Below, in pieces: positions 1-6,892 of a stretch of DNA of 6,892 bases. The stretch spans positions 1 through 6,892 of the forward strand of contig CAJQPV010000105.1 in assembly GCA_905480305.1 (NCBI GenBank), written 5' to 3'. The DNA comes from an uncultured Gammaproteobacteria bacterium. GTDB taxonomy: Bacteria > Pseudomonadota > Gammaproteobacteria > UBA9214. The notes under the pieces are model-generated. The model saw only the letters and a list, made by a program, of their open reading frames with translations. It was not told the DNA's origin and searched no databases. Both the position numbers and the translations under genes were made by a program. Each line of letters opens with the position of its first letter. Within the stretch, counting starts at the first letter, position 1.

Positions 1-191
1 CAGGCTGCCCCGTTCCTGGTTAGTGCCAGTTGTTAAAATGACTGCTTCAGGAGTGTTGTCCCAATAATTCTGGAGCCGACCAAAACACGCGCTGGTGCTT
101 GTACGACCTCATTCAATAGACGTGCCGTGTTATTGGTTTGATAATTTCATTAGACCCGAATGTATGTAGAGTTACTTTTATAAACCGAATC

Positions 192-475
192 ATGGATGAA
201 GAAAAACGCAAAAGTGACACAATAATGCCGGCAGATTTGCAAGGGATGCTAAACGATCGGCAGCTGCGGGCATTGCCGGGTATAAATGCCCGGGATGGGA
301 ACCGCAGTTCTTTCGTAAACCGGTGTTTAATGCGCCGACACTGGTGTTGCGAAACGCCAAAGATGGCAGACTGGCCATCCTGGATGAAGACGGCAGACTT
401 GAAAGACAAGATGACCTGAAACTGCGTGAGGATGAAAACGAGGCGCCACCACCACCTAATCTTCAATACTTCTGA
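192..475 (+). pseudogene. Small protein gene of unknown function, apparently broken by a single-base frameshift
   Basis: I do not recognise this gene. From ATG 192 the first frame gives a plausible charged N-terminus (MDEEKRKSDTIMPADL, then LNDRQLRALPGI), but past about position 284 it turns into an unlikely Arg/Cys/Trp-rich tail that stops at 417-419. The frame one base back, open from 218 to the stop at 473-475, becomes convincingly protein-like exactly there. It contains GWEPQFFRKPVF, then LVLRNAKDGRLAILDEDGRL, and ends in an acidic, proline-rich tail (PPPPNLQYF). Joined near 284 the product is about 94 residues, soluble, with no signal peptide or membrane segment. One missing base in the short A run at 284-286 or the C run at 289-291 would explain it. 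I see no X-XXY-YYZ slippery heptamer, so an indel (mutation or sequencing error) is likelier than programmed frameshifting. ATG 225 is an alternative start; neither has a clear ribosome binding site. The gene converges on pdxA. Confidence 0.5.
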
Positions 476-533
476 GTGAGCAGTTGCGGTTTTACGCGCT
501 GCAGAATTCGTGCATGGCCCGAATCAGTTCATC

Positions 534-561
534 AAAAACCGGCGCTGACCATCAGCTGGCC
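534..561 (-). terminator. Candidate intrinsic terminator after pdxA, possibly bidirectional
   Basis: Beginning one base after the pdxA stop codon, the minus strand can fold GGC-(CA)-GCTGA, loop TGG, TCAGC-GCC: eight pairs with a two-base bulge. GG and a run of five T (positions 538-534) follow. That is the layout of a rho-independent terminator for the lptD-surA-pdxA transcript. On the plus strand the same hairpin is followed by a looser T/C-rich stretch (562-580), so it could also stop transcripts of the convergent small gene. The stem is short and bulged, so strength is uncertain. Confidence 0.4.
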
Positions 562-562
562 A

Positions 563-1573
563 TTATTCTGTTCCTTCTTTACAGGTCGATAGCCTGGCCA
601 TTGCCATGGCAGTGTCCAGTGCAACCTGCAGGCTACCGATGTCAATCTTGCCTGTTCCTGCCAGTTCCAGTGCGGTGCCATGGTCGACCGAGGTGCGTAT
701 GATCGGTAATCCCAGCGTGATGTTGACGGCACGTCCAAAACCACTGTGCTTCAGCACCGGCAGGCCCTGGTCATGATACATGGCGAGAATCGCATCACTG
801 TCGGCGATGTAGCGGGTATTAAACACGGTGTCTGCCGGTAGCGGGCCATCCAGGTCAATACCTTCATCACGCAGTCCCTGTAATGTCGGGATAATTGTTT
901 CAATTTCTTCTCGTCCAAGGTGGCCGCCTTCACCGGCATGCGGATTGAGCCCGCATACCTTGATGTGCGGCCGTGCGATGCCAAAGCGCGTTTGCAGATC
1001 CTGGTGGAGGACGCGAATGATACGTTGCAGTCGTTCAGCTGTGATTAATGCACTGACCTCATGCAACGCTACGTGTGTGGTAACCAGCGCGACGCGCAGC
1101 TCGTCGGTGGCGAGCAGCATGACGACAGTCCCGGTGCCGGTTGCCTCTGCCAGGTATTCGGTATGGCCACTGAAGGTTATGCCGGCATCGTTGATGATAC
1201 CCTTGTGTACCGGGCCGGTAACCAGTGCGTCAAAGGTGCCTTGCTGGCAGCCTTCGATAGCGTAGTCGAGTGTCTTCAGAACGTATTGTGCATTGTTGCT
1301 ATCCAGTATGCCGCACTGTGCAGGTGTTGCCATTGTTAGCGGCAAGATGCACAGTTCACCGGCAGCAGAACATCGCGGCGTATCCTGTTTATCAAATATC
1401 CGGGAACGCAACGGCAGGCCAAGAATTTTAGCGCGTTGTGCGAGTAACTCCAGGTCCGCGATAACAACCAGTTCGATATCCAGTTGCTGTTGTGCCAGTA
1501 ACAGGCACAGGTCCGGGCCGATGCCGGCCGGTTCGCCGGGAGTGACTGCGATACGGAGAATGTTTCGGGGCAC
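563..1573 (-). CDS. pdxA: 4-hydroxythreonine-4-phosphate dehydrogenase PdxA
   Basis: This cytoplasmic enzyme of pyridoxal 5'-phosphate synthesis oxidises 4-phosphohydroxy-L-threonine with NAD. The product decarboxylates to 3-amino-2-oxopropyl phosphate, which PdxJ uses to form pyridoxine phosphate. The 336 residues are close to the roughly 330 usual for the family. Visible landmarks are the N-terminal [12 protein letters not shown] (11-22), [14 protein letters not shown] (118-131), SGHTEYLAE (135-143), THVALHE (166-172), [11 protein letters not shown] (210-220), [13 protein letters not shown] (264-276) and [14 protein letters not shown] (293-306). His167, His212 and His267 occupy the positions of the three metal-binding histidines of the E. 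coli enzyme, so the protein should be active. The start is GTG 1573: the frame is closed by a TAA 24 codons upstream, no ATG lies between, and the core motif begins shortly after. GGAA about 11 bases upstream is only a weak ribosome binding site. It is the last gene of the lptD-surA-pdxA unit, 101 bases after surA. Confidence 0.97.
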   Translation of the reverse strand: MPRNILRIAVTPGEPAGIGPDLCLLLAQQQLDIELVVIADLELLAQRAKILGLPLRSRIFDKQDTPRCSAAGELCILPLTMATPAQCGILDSNNAQYVLKTLDYAIEGCQQGTFDALVTGPVHKGIINDAGITFSGHTEYLAEATGTGTVVMLLATDELRVALVTTHVALHEVSALITAERLQRIIRVLHQDLQTRFGIARPHIKVCGLNPHAGEGGHLGREEIETIIPTLQGLRDEGIDLDGPLPADTVFNTRYIADSDAILAMYHDQGLPVLKHSGFGRAVNITLGLPIIRTSVDHGTALELAGTGKIDIGSLQVALDTAMAMARLSTCKEGTE

Positions 1574-1674
1574 GATAGAGTGTGTTCCGGACCTTGCAGT
1601 TTGCCGTAGCAGCCCGGCTTACCGCTGCGAGTCGTGAAAAGCGGTGGCCAGTGACAGGCGTGTTGTTGCAGACC

Positions 1675-3081
1675 TCACGACTCGTCGATCCGGTATTCCA
1701 CGTAGGATTCATCGCGCAGACGGCGCAGCCACAGGAACAGCTCTTCATCGTACTTGCGGGAGCGAATCAGTCCTCTCACCTTGGAACGCTCGAAATCCTC
1801 GGTGCTGTCATGCATGCGGCGTTCCTGCACCTCGACAATATGCCAGCCAAACTGGGTCTTCACCGGTTTGCTGAGTTCGCCTGGCTGCAGGGTTTCAAGT
1901 GCCTCTTCAAAGGCGGGGACGGTTTCGCCCTTGTTTATCCAGCCGAGGTCGCCGCCCTTGGCTGCGGACAGGGTGTCCTGTGAATTGGCTCGCGCCAGCG
2001 TTGCAAAGTCTTCACCGCCGCGCAGGCGAGTCTCGAGCTGCTGCATCCGTATCAGCACTTCTTCATCCGAGTTGACGGTGTCCGGTTTTAGCAGAATATG
2101 CCGCGCCCGTGTCTGCTCAACGAGGTGGACTTCATCGCCACGTTTTTCCAGCATTTTGATGATATGGAAGCCACCGGAACTGCGAATCAGGTCTGAAACA
2201 TCACCAACCTGCATGGTTTTGACGGAATCAACAAACAGGCCCGGAACCTGCCCGAGGCTGCGCCAGCCGATGTCGCCACCTTCCAGTGCTGTTTGACCAT
2301 CCGATTCGGCAATGGCGATTTCGGAAAAGTCTTCACCACCACGCAGGCGCGCAAGGATGTTGTCGGCGCGCTGTTCGGCCGCCTGGATCTCCTCGGGGCT
2401 GGCTGCTTCGGGGATAGCGACCAGGATATGTGACAGGTGATATTCAACATCGCTCTGACCGCTGGCTTTTAGCATGGCCAGCAGATTGTCGACTTCCTGG
2501 TCAGTGATTTTGATGCGGCTGGCAACCATCTGCCTGCGTACCTGCTGGATGATCAGCTGCTTGCGGAGGTTTTCGCGAAATTGATTGTAATCATAGCCGT
2601 CGCGCTCCAGGATGTCCCTGAACCCGGACAGTGACATATCATTTTCCCTGGCAAGATCCTGTATCTCGCTGTTGAGCATGCTGTCACTGACTGAAATACC
2701 GTTATCGGCTGCAATCTGCAGTTGCAGGGAGTCGACAACCAGCCTTTCCAGAACCTGTTTTACCAGTACGGCATGCTCGGGTACGGGGGTGCCTTTTGCG
2801 CTCAATTGCTTAATGACTTCGTTGATGGCGTCTTCCAGTTCGCTTGACAGGATAACGTCATTGTTGGCGATGGCGACCAGCCGGTTCAGCGGATATTGCT
2901 GACGCTGTTCGGTGTGGCTCGGTATCAGCTCCGGCACAAAATCCGGTGCGACCACGAATTCAGGTTCGCTGGCCCGGTAACCTGAAGGATCCAGGGTGAT
3001 TTCCGGGGCTTGTTCTTCTGCGCCCGCGAAGCAGGCTGCCAGTAACAGGGCAGGGGATAACAGACGTGCGATGTACTTCAT
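1675..3081 (-). CDS. surA: Periplasmic chaperone and peptidyl-prolyl isomerase SurA
   Basis: SurA escorts unfolded outer-membrane proteins, including LptD, across the periplasm toward the BAM complex and carries parvulin-type prolyl isomerase domains. The 468 residues read in order as: signal sequence (1 to about 21), a variable linker rich in Pro and Glu (22-62), the SurA N-terminal chaperone domain (about 63-195, with NRLVAIANNDVILSSEL), a first parvulin domain (about 212-314, SHILVAIP to GGFHIIKM), a second parvulin domain (about 324-424, RARHILLKP to FGWHIVEVQERR), and a C-terminal helix (425-468). Each parvulin repeat shows the same RLRGGEDF...GGD(I/L)GW pattern. The chain is about 40 residues longer than E. 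coli SurA, mostly in the linker before the chaperone domain. The ATG start lies 23 bases after the lptD stop, with only a weak GAG as ribosome binding site, so co-transcription with lptD is likely. The signal sequence contains LAAC (14-17), which resembles a lipobox; the alternative is ordinary signal peptidase I cleavage after AGA (19-21). Confidence 0.97.
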   Translation of the reverse strand: MKYIARLLSPALLLAACFAGAEEQAPEITLDPSGYRASEPEFVVAPDFVPELIPSHTEQRQQYPLNRLVAIANNDVILSSELEDAINEVIKQLSAKGTPVPEHAVLVKQVLERLVVDSLQLQIAADNGISVSDSMLNSEIQDLARENDMSLSGFRDILERDGYDYNQFRENLRKQLIIQQVRRQMVASRIKITDQEVDNLLAMLKASGQSDVEYHLSHILVAIPEAASPEEIQAAEQRADNILARLRGGEDFSEIAIAESDGQTALEGGDIGWRSLGQVPGLFVDSVKTMQVGDVSDLIRSSGGFHIIKMLEKRGDEVHLVEQTRARHILLKPDTVNSDEEVLIRMQQLETRLRGGEDFATLARANSQDTLSAAKGGDLGWINKGETVPAFEEALETLQPGELSKPVKTQFGWHIVEVQERRMHDSTEDFERSKVRGLIRSRKYDEELFLWLRRLRDESYVEYRIDES

Positions 3082-3104
3082 GTGTAATAGCTCGTTAAAA
3101 CAGA

Positions 3105-5756
3105 TCAGTAGCTTGATTCGTAGCCTAGGATACCATGTTCGAGGGCGCTATCGACCTTCTTGCCCAGACTGCCCAGGCCCTTGAGTTCCAGTTGAAAAAA
3201 GATCGCCGTATTGCGGCTGTCGCTGTCATCATTAATATAACTGCGGCCAACAAGCTGCGCACCCCAGCAACAACTCTCATAACCCAGACCCGCCAGCGTC
3301 TCAATAGTTTCCCTGTCATTGAGTGAGTAATACCAGCGACCCACCATGTGCCATGACTGGCTTAGCGGCCACAGGAAGGAAATATCCGTTTGTTCCTGAA
3401 TGTCTTCTCGGTAACGATAGGCCAGGTTGACGAGTTTGCGCGGACCGGCACGGTATTGCAGGTGCTGGTCACTGCGCGCGGTACTGGAGCTGTGCGGGTT
3501 CCATTGCAACTCTGATTTGGCCGTCCAGTTGCGCGCCAGGTTCAGTGTTATCTCGCCAACTATACTGGAACTGTCGTCGGTTTCTACGGACTCATCCGGC
3601 AGGGTGACATTGCGATCACTGAAATAAAACAGTGAGCCAAGGCTGGCACTAAAGCGTTGTACACCGTTGTCGGGGTCCAGAAAGCGGGTCGTTAGTGCAA
3701 CAGCCATCTGGTTGGCATCACCCATGCGGTCCGGACCGCTGAAGCGATTTTCGCGGAACAGTGTCCAGAAGTTGAAATCGTAGTCACCGGTATCAAATAC
3801 CGGGATATCGTCCTGGTTCTTGTCGGGTACGTACAGGTAGAACAGGCGCGGTTCCAGTGTCTGTACAAAACTGGTATCACCCCAGTGACTGCTGCGTTCA
3901 AAAAAGGTACCGGCATCCAGGCTGACCACGGGGGTGGTACGGGAAGGACTGTTGTCTTCATCGTTCGAGGTATTGTCCAGATCGTAGGCGGTGTGTCGCA
4001 GGCTGACGGCCGGGTCAAGATACCACGCTGCCCGGTGCACCGGCAGGCTGACACGTGGTTGTACGTCGACGCGTGTGCCCTTGATGATGTCACCGTCGCT
4101 GTGGGTGAAATAATTGGCCTCGGCACGGGTGCTGAATTTAAGCCCGAGCAGACGACTTTCCGGTGCGGCGTTGAAGACCACCTGTGGCAGTTGCTTGTAG
4201 GGTTTGTCCGCGCGTGTCAGTGCCGGGTCAACTGTCTGGAAATCCTGCAGCTTCAGTCCCAGGCCCCAAAAGCTGCCATGATAGTTGGCCTCGGCGGTGC
4301 GCTCCAGGTTCGACTGGCTGGCTTTTACCAGGCTGCTGCCGAGGTCTTCGAAGTAGCGGTCATCCGAGACATTGCTGGCGACTACGCTGGTCTGTAAGCG
4401 TGGCCACGGGTTGCCGTAGTGTTCGATGGCGATCAGGCTGCGGTCCTCGTTATTAAAGCGGTCGTCGGAGGGCAGGTATTCTGCACTGAGCGTGCCTTCA
4501 TTATGTTTGTTAAGGTAACGCATTTCACCACCCAGCATCAGGCCGCGATCGCTCATGTAACGCGGGGTAATGATCGCGTCTTTGTCAGGTGCGATGTTCC
4601 AGTAGTACGGTACGCTGATATCAGCGCCGGTTTCATCGGTATGTCCGATCCTGGGAACCAGCAGACCGGAGCGGCGGCGGTCATCAATCGGGAATGTAAT
4701 ATATGGTGTATATATAAAAGGTACACCCTTGAAGGCCAGTTTTGCATTGCGCGCGGTGCCGATACCTTCGGCGCGGTCAAGGTCGACTTCTTTTGCCGTT
4801 AGTTCCCAGTCATGGTTGTCGGGCGGGCAGGTGGTGTAGGACGCCTGCTGCAGGTGCTGGTTATAGCGGTCCTTCAGGTCAAGCACGCTGGCAGTGCCGC
4901 GGCCATGTGCCTCGGTCAGGGTGTAGGTAATGTTATTCAGCTTGCCCTGTTCAACGTCCGGGTAGAGTGTCGCGTCCTGGCCATCGATAATCAGGCCTGG
5001 AGCGGTGAAGCGGATATCACCCTCCGCGGTCAGTTCATTATCATCCTGGCGGTAGGTGATGTTGCTGGCCTCCAGTCGTTGCGGTCCGTAAAGCACCACG
5101 GCATTACCATCCAGGGTGTAGACATTGCCGTCACTGGCCTGTGCGCTGTCTGCCTGCAGGTCTATTTCATCAGGGTTTGCTGTTGCCGGGTTCACGGGTG
5201 ACTGCGGGAACGGCGGGCACAGTGCCCAGCGATCGACGTCCGCATCTTCTTCGCGGCTGCGCCCCATTTTTTTAACCTGGGGTATCAGGTGCGATTGTGT
5301 TTTTTCGGGCACTGGCGGAGCTGTTATCACAGCGCCGGCTGTCGCAGCCGGTTCCGTTGCTGGTGTTGCTTCCGTCGTGCCAGGTGTCTCTGCGCCGGAC
5401 GGTTGTTGCGGCGCTGCGTCCAGCTCGTCATTGGTATCTGTTGTAACCGGGGGGGCGGCTTTATCCAGGGCTGCCGGTACGGTTGGTGGTGGCGGGACGA
5501 AAAAAATCGTTTCTTTCGGGGCGGGGGCAACTATCTCGCCGAAACCGGTGTCGGTATCTTCAGGTGTGAATATATTGTCATCTGCCGCTATGTTTTCCGG
5601 TGGCGGCGGAGGGCCGCTGCATTCCCACAGGCCATTCGGCTGCTCAGCGCATTGCCAGCCGGCTTGTGCGCTAGCACCGATGGCCGACAGCAGGACAATG
5701 ATGACCCACTGAAGAGGCATACGGCGGCGGCGGTCAGTAAAGGCCGACAAGCGCAT
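3105..5756 (-). CDS. lptD: LPS-assembly outer membrane protein LptD
   Basis: LptD, with the lipoprotein LptE, forms the outer-membrane translocon that inserts lipopolysaccharide into the outer leaflet. The 883 residues show a signal peptide (from M1, or from M13 with cleavage near ASAQA, 28-32), then WQC...WEC (34-46). Next is a Pro/Ala/Thr-rich low-complexity stretch (about 48-165), the LptA/OstA-like periplasmic jellyroll (about 195-325) and the C-terminal beta-barrel (about 335-860). Barrel hallmarks are GVPFIYTPYITFPIDDRRRSG (344-364), PYYWNIAPDKDA (383-394), TPRYMSDRG (397-405) and alternating aromatic strands to the end. Cys180, Cys310 and the pair Cys829-Cys830 appear to match the four cysteines that form the two essential disulfides in E. 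coli. Cys36 and Cys46 are additional. The length exceeds E. coli LptD (784) and resembles Pseudomonas-type LptD. Start choice between ATG 5756 and ATG 5720 is unsettled, since neither has a good ribosome binding site; the longer form adds an Arg-rich n-region. It heads the operon with surA. Confidence 0.96.
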   Translation of the reverse strand: MRLSAFTDRRRRMPLQWVIIVLLSAIGASAQAGWQCAEQPNGLWECSGPPPPPENIAADDNIFTPEDTDTGFGEIVAPAPKETIFFVPPPPTVPAALDKAAPPVTTDTNDELDAAPQQPSGAETPGTTEATPATEPAATAGAVITAPPVPEKTQSHLIPQVKKMGRSREEDADVDRWALCPPFPQSPVNPATANPDEIDLQADSAQASDGNVYTLDGNAVVLYGPQRLEASNITYRQDDNELTAEGDIRFTAPGLIIDGQDATLYPDVEQGKLNNITYTLTEAHGRGTASVLDLKDRYNQHLQQASYTTCPPDNHDWELTAKEVDLDRAEGIGTARNAKLAFKGVPFIYTPYITFPIDDRRRSGLLVPRIGHTDETGADISVPYYWNIAPDKDAIITPRYMSDRGLMLGGEMRYLNKHNEGTLSAEYLPSDDRFNNEDRSLIAIEHYGNPWPRLQTSVVASNVSDDRYFEDLGSSLVKASQSNLERTAEANYHGSFWGLGLKLQDFQTVDPALTRADKPYKQLPQVVFNAAPESRLLGLKFSTRAEANYFTHSDGDIIKGTRVDVQPRVSLPVHRAAWYLDPAVSLRHTAYDLDNTSNDEDNSPSRTTPVVSLDAGTFFERSSHWGDTSFVQTLEPRLFYLYVPDKNQDDIPVFDTGDYDFNFWTLFRENRFSGPDRMGDANQMAVALTTRFLDPDNGVQRFSASLGSLFYFSDRNVTLPDESVETDDSSSIVGEITLNLARNWTAKSELQWNPHSSSTARSDQHLQYRAGPRKLVNLAYRYREDIQEQTDISFLWPLSQSWHMVGRWYYSLNDRETIETLAGLGYESCCWGAQLVGRSYINDDSDSRNTAIFFQLELKGLGSLGKKVDSALEHGILGYESSY

Positions 5757-5887
5757 GGTATGCGTAACAATTCTGGTTGCTTATGGTCATGTGAGCTGTG
5801 TGAGCCGCTGTTGGTGTGGCAGATAGCTGGCGGGCGCGAGGTAAAATCGCATAGAATGGCTTTAACTTCAAATATTTTATAATCAGT
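5757..5887. other. Divergent intergenic region between lptD and the adaptor gene
   Basis: These 131 bases hold the control region for both divergent genes. The lptD-proximal part is GC-rich, and the adaptor-proximal part (about 5840-5887) is clearly AT-rich. I find no GGAACTT-type -35 element on the lptD side, so a sigma-E promoter like that of E. coli lptD is not evident. A GTGAGC hexamer occurs twice with a nine-base period (5791-5796 and 5800-5805). That is one helical turn minus about one base, and could be chance. Confidence 0.6.
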
Positions 5888-5901
5888 GTGTTATCTATCA
5901 A
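5874..5901 (-). promoter_or_regulatory. Candidate sigma70 promoter for the lptD operon
   Basis: On the minus strand a -35 box TTGATA (5901-5896) and a -10 box TAAAAT (5879-5874) are separated by 16 bases. Each differs from consensus at one position. Transcription would begin near 5867, leaving a leader of about 110 bases before the lptD ATG at 5756. The -35 box falls within codons 3-5 of the divergent adaptor gene. This is a by-eye match in AT-rich DNA and has not been scored against background. Confidence 0.42.
5878..5883 (+). promoter_or_regulatory. Perfect TATAAT -10-like box just before the adaptor start
   Basis: A consensus TATAAT ends four bases before the GTG start at 5888. No acceptable -35 box lies 16-18 bases upstream, and there is no TG extension. 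If used, transcription would begin within the first codon or two, so the GTG start would be essentially leaderless or unused. It overlaps the -10 box proposed for lptD on the other strand. Confidence 0.2.
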
Positions 5902-6892
5902 GTCACCCGCCCAGATTGCTGTGCTGCTGGCCCTTGCGGGCCTCGTGGCGCTATTGCTGCTGACCGCTCCGGACAAGGACCCGGAGCTGCAACAGCTCAT
6001 GGTACCCGGGGTCAGGGTTGCCGCTGTCGGTTTGCATGACCTGGTGCCCGCCGAGGTTGTCAGTGGCCGGCTGGATCCTGCCCGGCGTGCTGCAATGCAC
6101 TTTCAGTTATCAGGCCAGATCGAGTCCCGTCCGGTTGAGCCCGGACAACGGGTCCGGCAGGATGAGCTGCTGTTGTCGCTGGCATCCGGCGATTACGGGG
6201 ATGCCCTCACCGAGGCCGAAGCCCGGCTGACGCAGGAGTCCCGCGATGTAGAACGTGACCGTGAGCTGTTAACGCTGTCGCAGCGTAACTATGGCTTGCA
6301 GAAAAATGATCTCGACCGGCTTGTCAAGCTGGGTGCAGATTCGCTGGTGTCAAAGTCACTGCTTGACGAGGCCCGTATCAAGTTGCTGCAACTGCAGGCT
6401 GAAGTTGCCCGGCTCAAATCGAGTGTTGCCTCTGCGGAGTCGCGAATTGCCCTGAAGCAGGCGGAGCGTAACCGTGCCGCGCGCAACCTGGCGCGTACAC
6501 AATTGCTGGCGCCTTTTGCAGGAAGTGTTAATACCGTGGAAGCGCAGGTCGGTGATTATGTGACGCCCGCCGATATGATTGTCGAGTTGATTGATACCTC
6601 GTCACTGGATCTTTATGTCGAAGTGCGAGGCAATGTCGCACAGTCTTTAGCGCAGGGCGATACCGTTGACGTGGTGGTTGCTGGTGCGACCTTGCCCGGC
6701 AAGGTTATCGCCTTTCAGATTGATCCGGACCCGGTCACCTTCACGCATGCCCTGCGTGTGCGCGTGGCGGGCGCGTCAGTGCGGCCGGGGCAGGTTGCAC
6801 AGGTACGCTTGCCGTTGCGTGAATTGAGCAAGGTGACGGCCGTCCCGGTGACCGCTGTTTTGTATGATGAAGGCCAGACGTTTGTTTTTCGG
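5888..6892 (+). CDS. RND/HlyD-family periplasmic adaptor subunit (membrane fusion protein), cut by the right edge
   Basis: Adaptors of this family join an inner-membrane efflux pump, usually an RND transporter, to an outer-membrane channel. The 335 visible residues contain an N-terminal hydrophobic segment (about 9-26, signal anchor or uncleaved signal). The first lipoyl half follows (about 73-103, including GQIESRPVEPGQRVRQDELL), then a long alpha-hairpin coiled coil (about 104-203, rich in Glu, Arg, Leu and Gln), and the second lipoyl half (204-240, LLAPFAGSV then VGDYVTPADMIVELIDTSSL). A beta-barrel domain comes next (about 241-310), with the beginning of the membrane-proximal domain (VPVTAVLYDEGQTFVFR) at the cut edge. 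GTG 5888 is chosen because the frame is closed by TAG at 5852, no ATG precedes the hydrophobic segment, and ATG 5999 would remove that segment. There is no visible ribosome binding site. No lipobox cysteine is present, so it is not a lipoprotein of the AcrA kind. The substrate cannot be inferred; a transporter gene is expected just beyond 6892. Confidence 0.9.
   Translation, partial: MLSIKSPAQIAVLLALAGLVALLLLTAPDKDPELQQLMVPGVRVAAVGLHDLVPAEVVSGRLDPARRAAMHFQLSGQIESRPVEPGQRVRQDELLLSLASGDYGDALTEAEARLTQESRDVERDRELLTLSQRNYGLQKNDLDRLVKLGADSLVSKSLLDEARIKLLQLQAEVARLKSSVASAESRIALKQAERNRAARNLARTQLLAPFAGSVNTVEAQVGDYVTPADMIVELIDTSSLDLYVEVRGNVAQSLAQGDTVDVVVAGATLPGKVIAFQIDPDPVTFTHALRVRVAGASVRPGQVAQVRLPLRELSKVTAVPVTAVLYDEGQTFVFR

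Noticed and set aside
33..149. Minus-strand open stretch whose translation looks protein-like (ending in VGSRIIGTTLLKQSF)
   Set aside because: It is under 40 codons, lacks an ATG start or ribosome binding site, and is closed by stop codons on both sides. Another minus-strand frame at 1-105 looks equally plausible, so composition alone cannot decide. It may be a gene remnant, but I cannot support it.
138..191. TTG 138 as an upstream start for the small gene, and TTGATA at 138-143 as its promoter
   Set aside because: The added residues do not look coding and no ribosome binding site precedes TTG. The TTGATA has only a poor -10 (TATGTA) 19 bases downstream.
113..466. Minus-strand open frame of 117 codons opposite the small gene
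   Set aside because: It is antisense to the better-supported plus-strand reading, with a Trp/Phe/Ser/Arg-rich composition typical of a shadow frame.
480..502. Hairpin GCAG..GCG/CGC..CTGC just after the small gene stop
   Set aside because: It has an internal mismatch and no downstream T run; the 534-561 hairpin is the better terminator candidate.
1574..1674. Possible small gene, promoter or attenuator in the surA-pdxA gap
   Set aside because: Only a five-pair CCGCT/AGCGG stem with a long loop is visible and there is no T run. No start codon with a ribosome binding site opens a frame of its own.
4696..4730. AT-rich TATA-rich stretch inside lptD resembling an internal promoter
   Set aside because: It encodes the conserved GVPFIYTPYITFPIDD segment of LptD, which explains the base composition.
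5125..5882. Two long plus-strand open frames (about 195 codons each) opposite the start of lptD
   Set aside because: They mirror the GC-rich, low-complexity N-terminal region of lptD. Their Gly/Ser/Val- or Cys/Arg/Trp-rich compositions are the usual artefact of such DNA.
1..6892. CRISPR arrays, tRNA or rRNA genes, insertion sequences, attachment sites, toxin-antitoxin or phage genes
   Set aside because: No spaced repeats, no RNA gene signatures, no terminal inverted repeats and no recognisable mobile-element proteins were seen on reading either strand.

Overview
The window looks like a piece of a gammaproteobacterial chromosome, moderately GC-rich. The main evidence is the gene order lptD-surA-pdxA on the minus strand. 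LptD is of the long, Pseudomonas-like type with an extended N-terminus, rather than the shorter enterobacterial form. The species cannot be fixed from the sequence. The lineage is probably a non-enteric gammaproteobacterium, because the usual ksgA-apaG-apaH continuation after pdxA is absent.

Layout. Positions 1-191 hold no gene I can support. At 192-475 (+) there is a small protein gene of about 94 codons that is readable only by changing frame once, near position 284. It converges on pdxA, and a candidate bidirectional hairpin terminator lies between them at 534-561. From right to left on the minus strand come lptD (5756-3105), surA (3081-1675) and pdxA (1573-563). The gaps are 23 and 101 bases, consistent with one transcription unit. 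A 131-base intergenic region (5757-5887) separates lptD from a divergent plus-strand gene for an RND/HlyD-type periplasmic adaptor, which starts at GTG 5888 and runs off the right edge. A sigma70-like promoter for lptD can be read across 5874-5901, so its -35 box lies inside the first codons of the adaptor.

How the genes work together. LptD is the outer-membrane beta-barrel that inserts lipopolysaccharide, and SurA is the periplasmic chaperone and prolyl isomerase that helps such barrels fold. The lptD-surA pair therefore couples a barrel with its own chaperone. PdxA makes a precursor of pyridoxal phosphate and shares the operon by long-conserved gene order rather than an obvious functional link. 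The divergent adaptor would connect an inner-membrane pump, probably encoded just beyond the right edge, to an outer-membrane channel. The theme is thus envelope biogenesis and export plus one vitamin B6 gene.

I did not find a previously undescribed system. The items most worth checking are the frame-disrupted small gene, the lipobox-like signal peptide of SurA, and the overlapping divergent promoter region.
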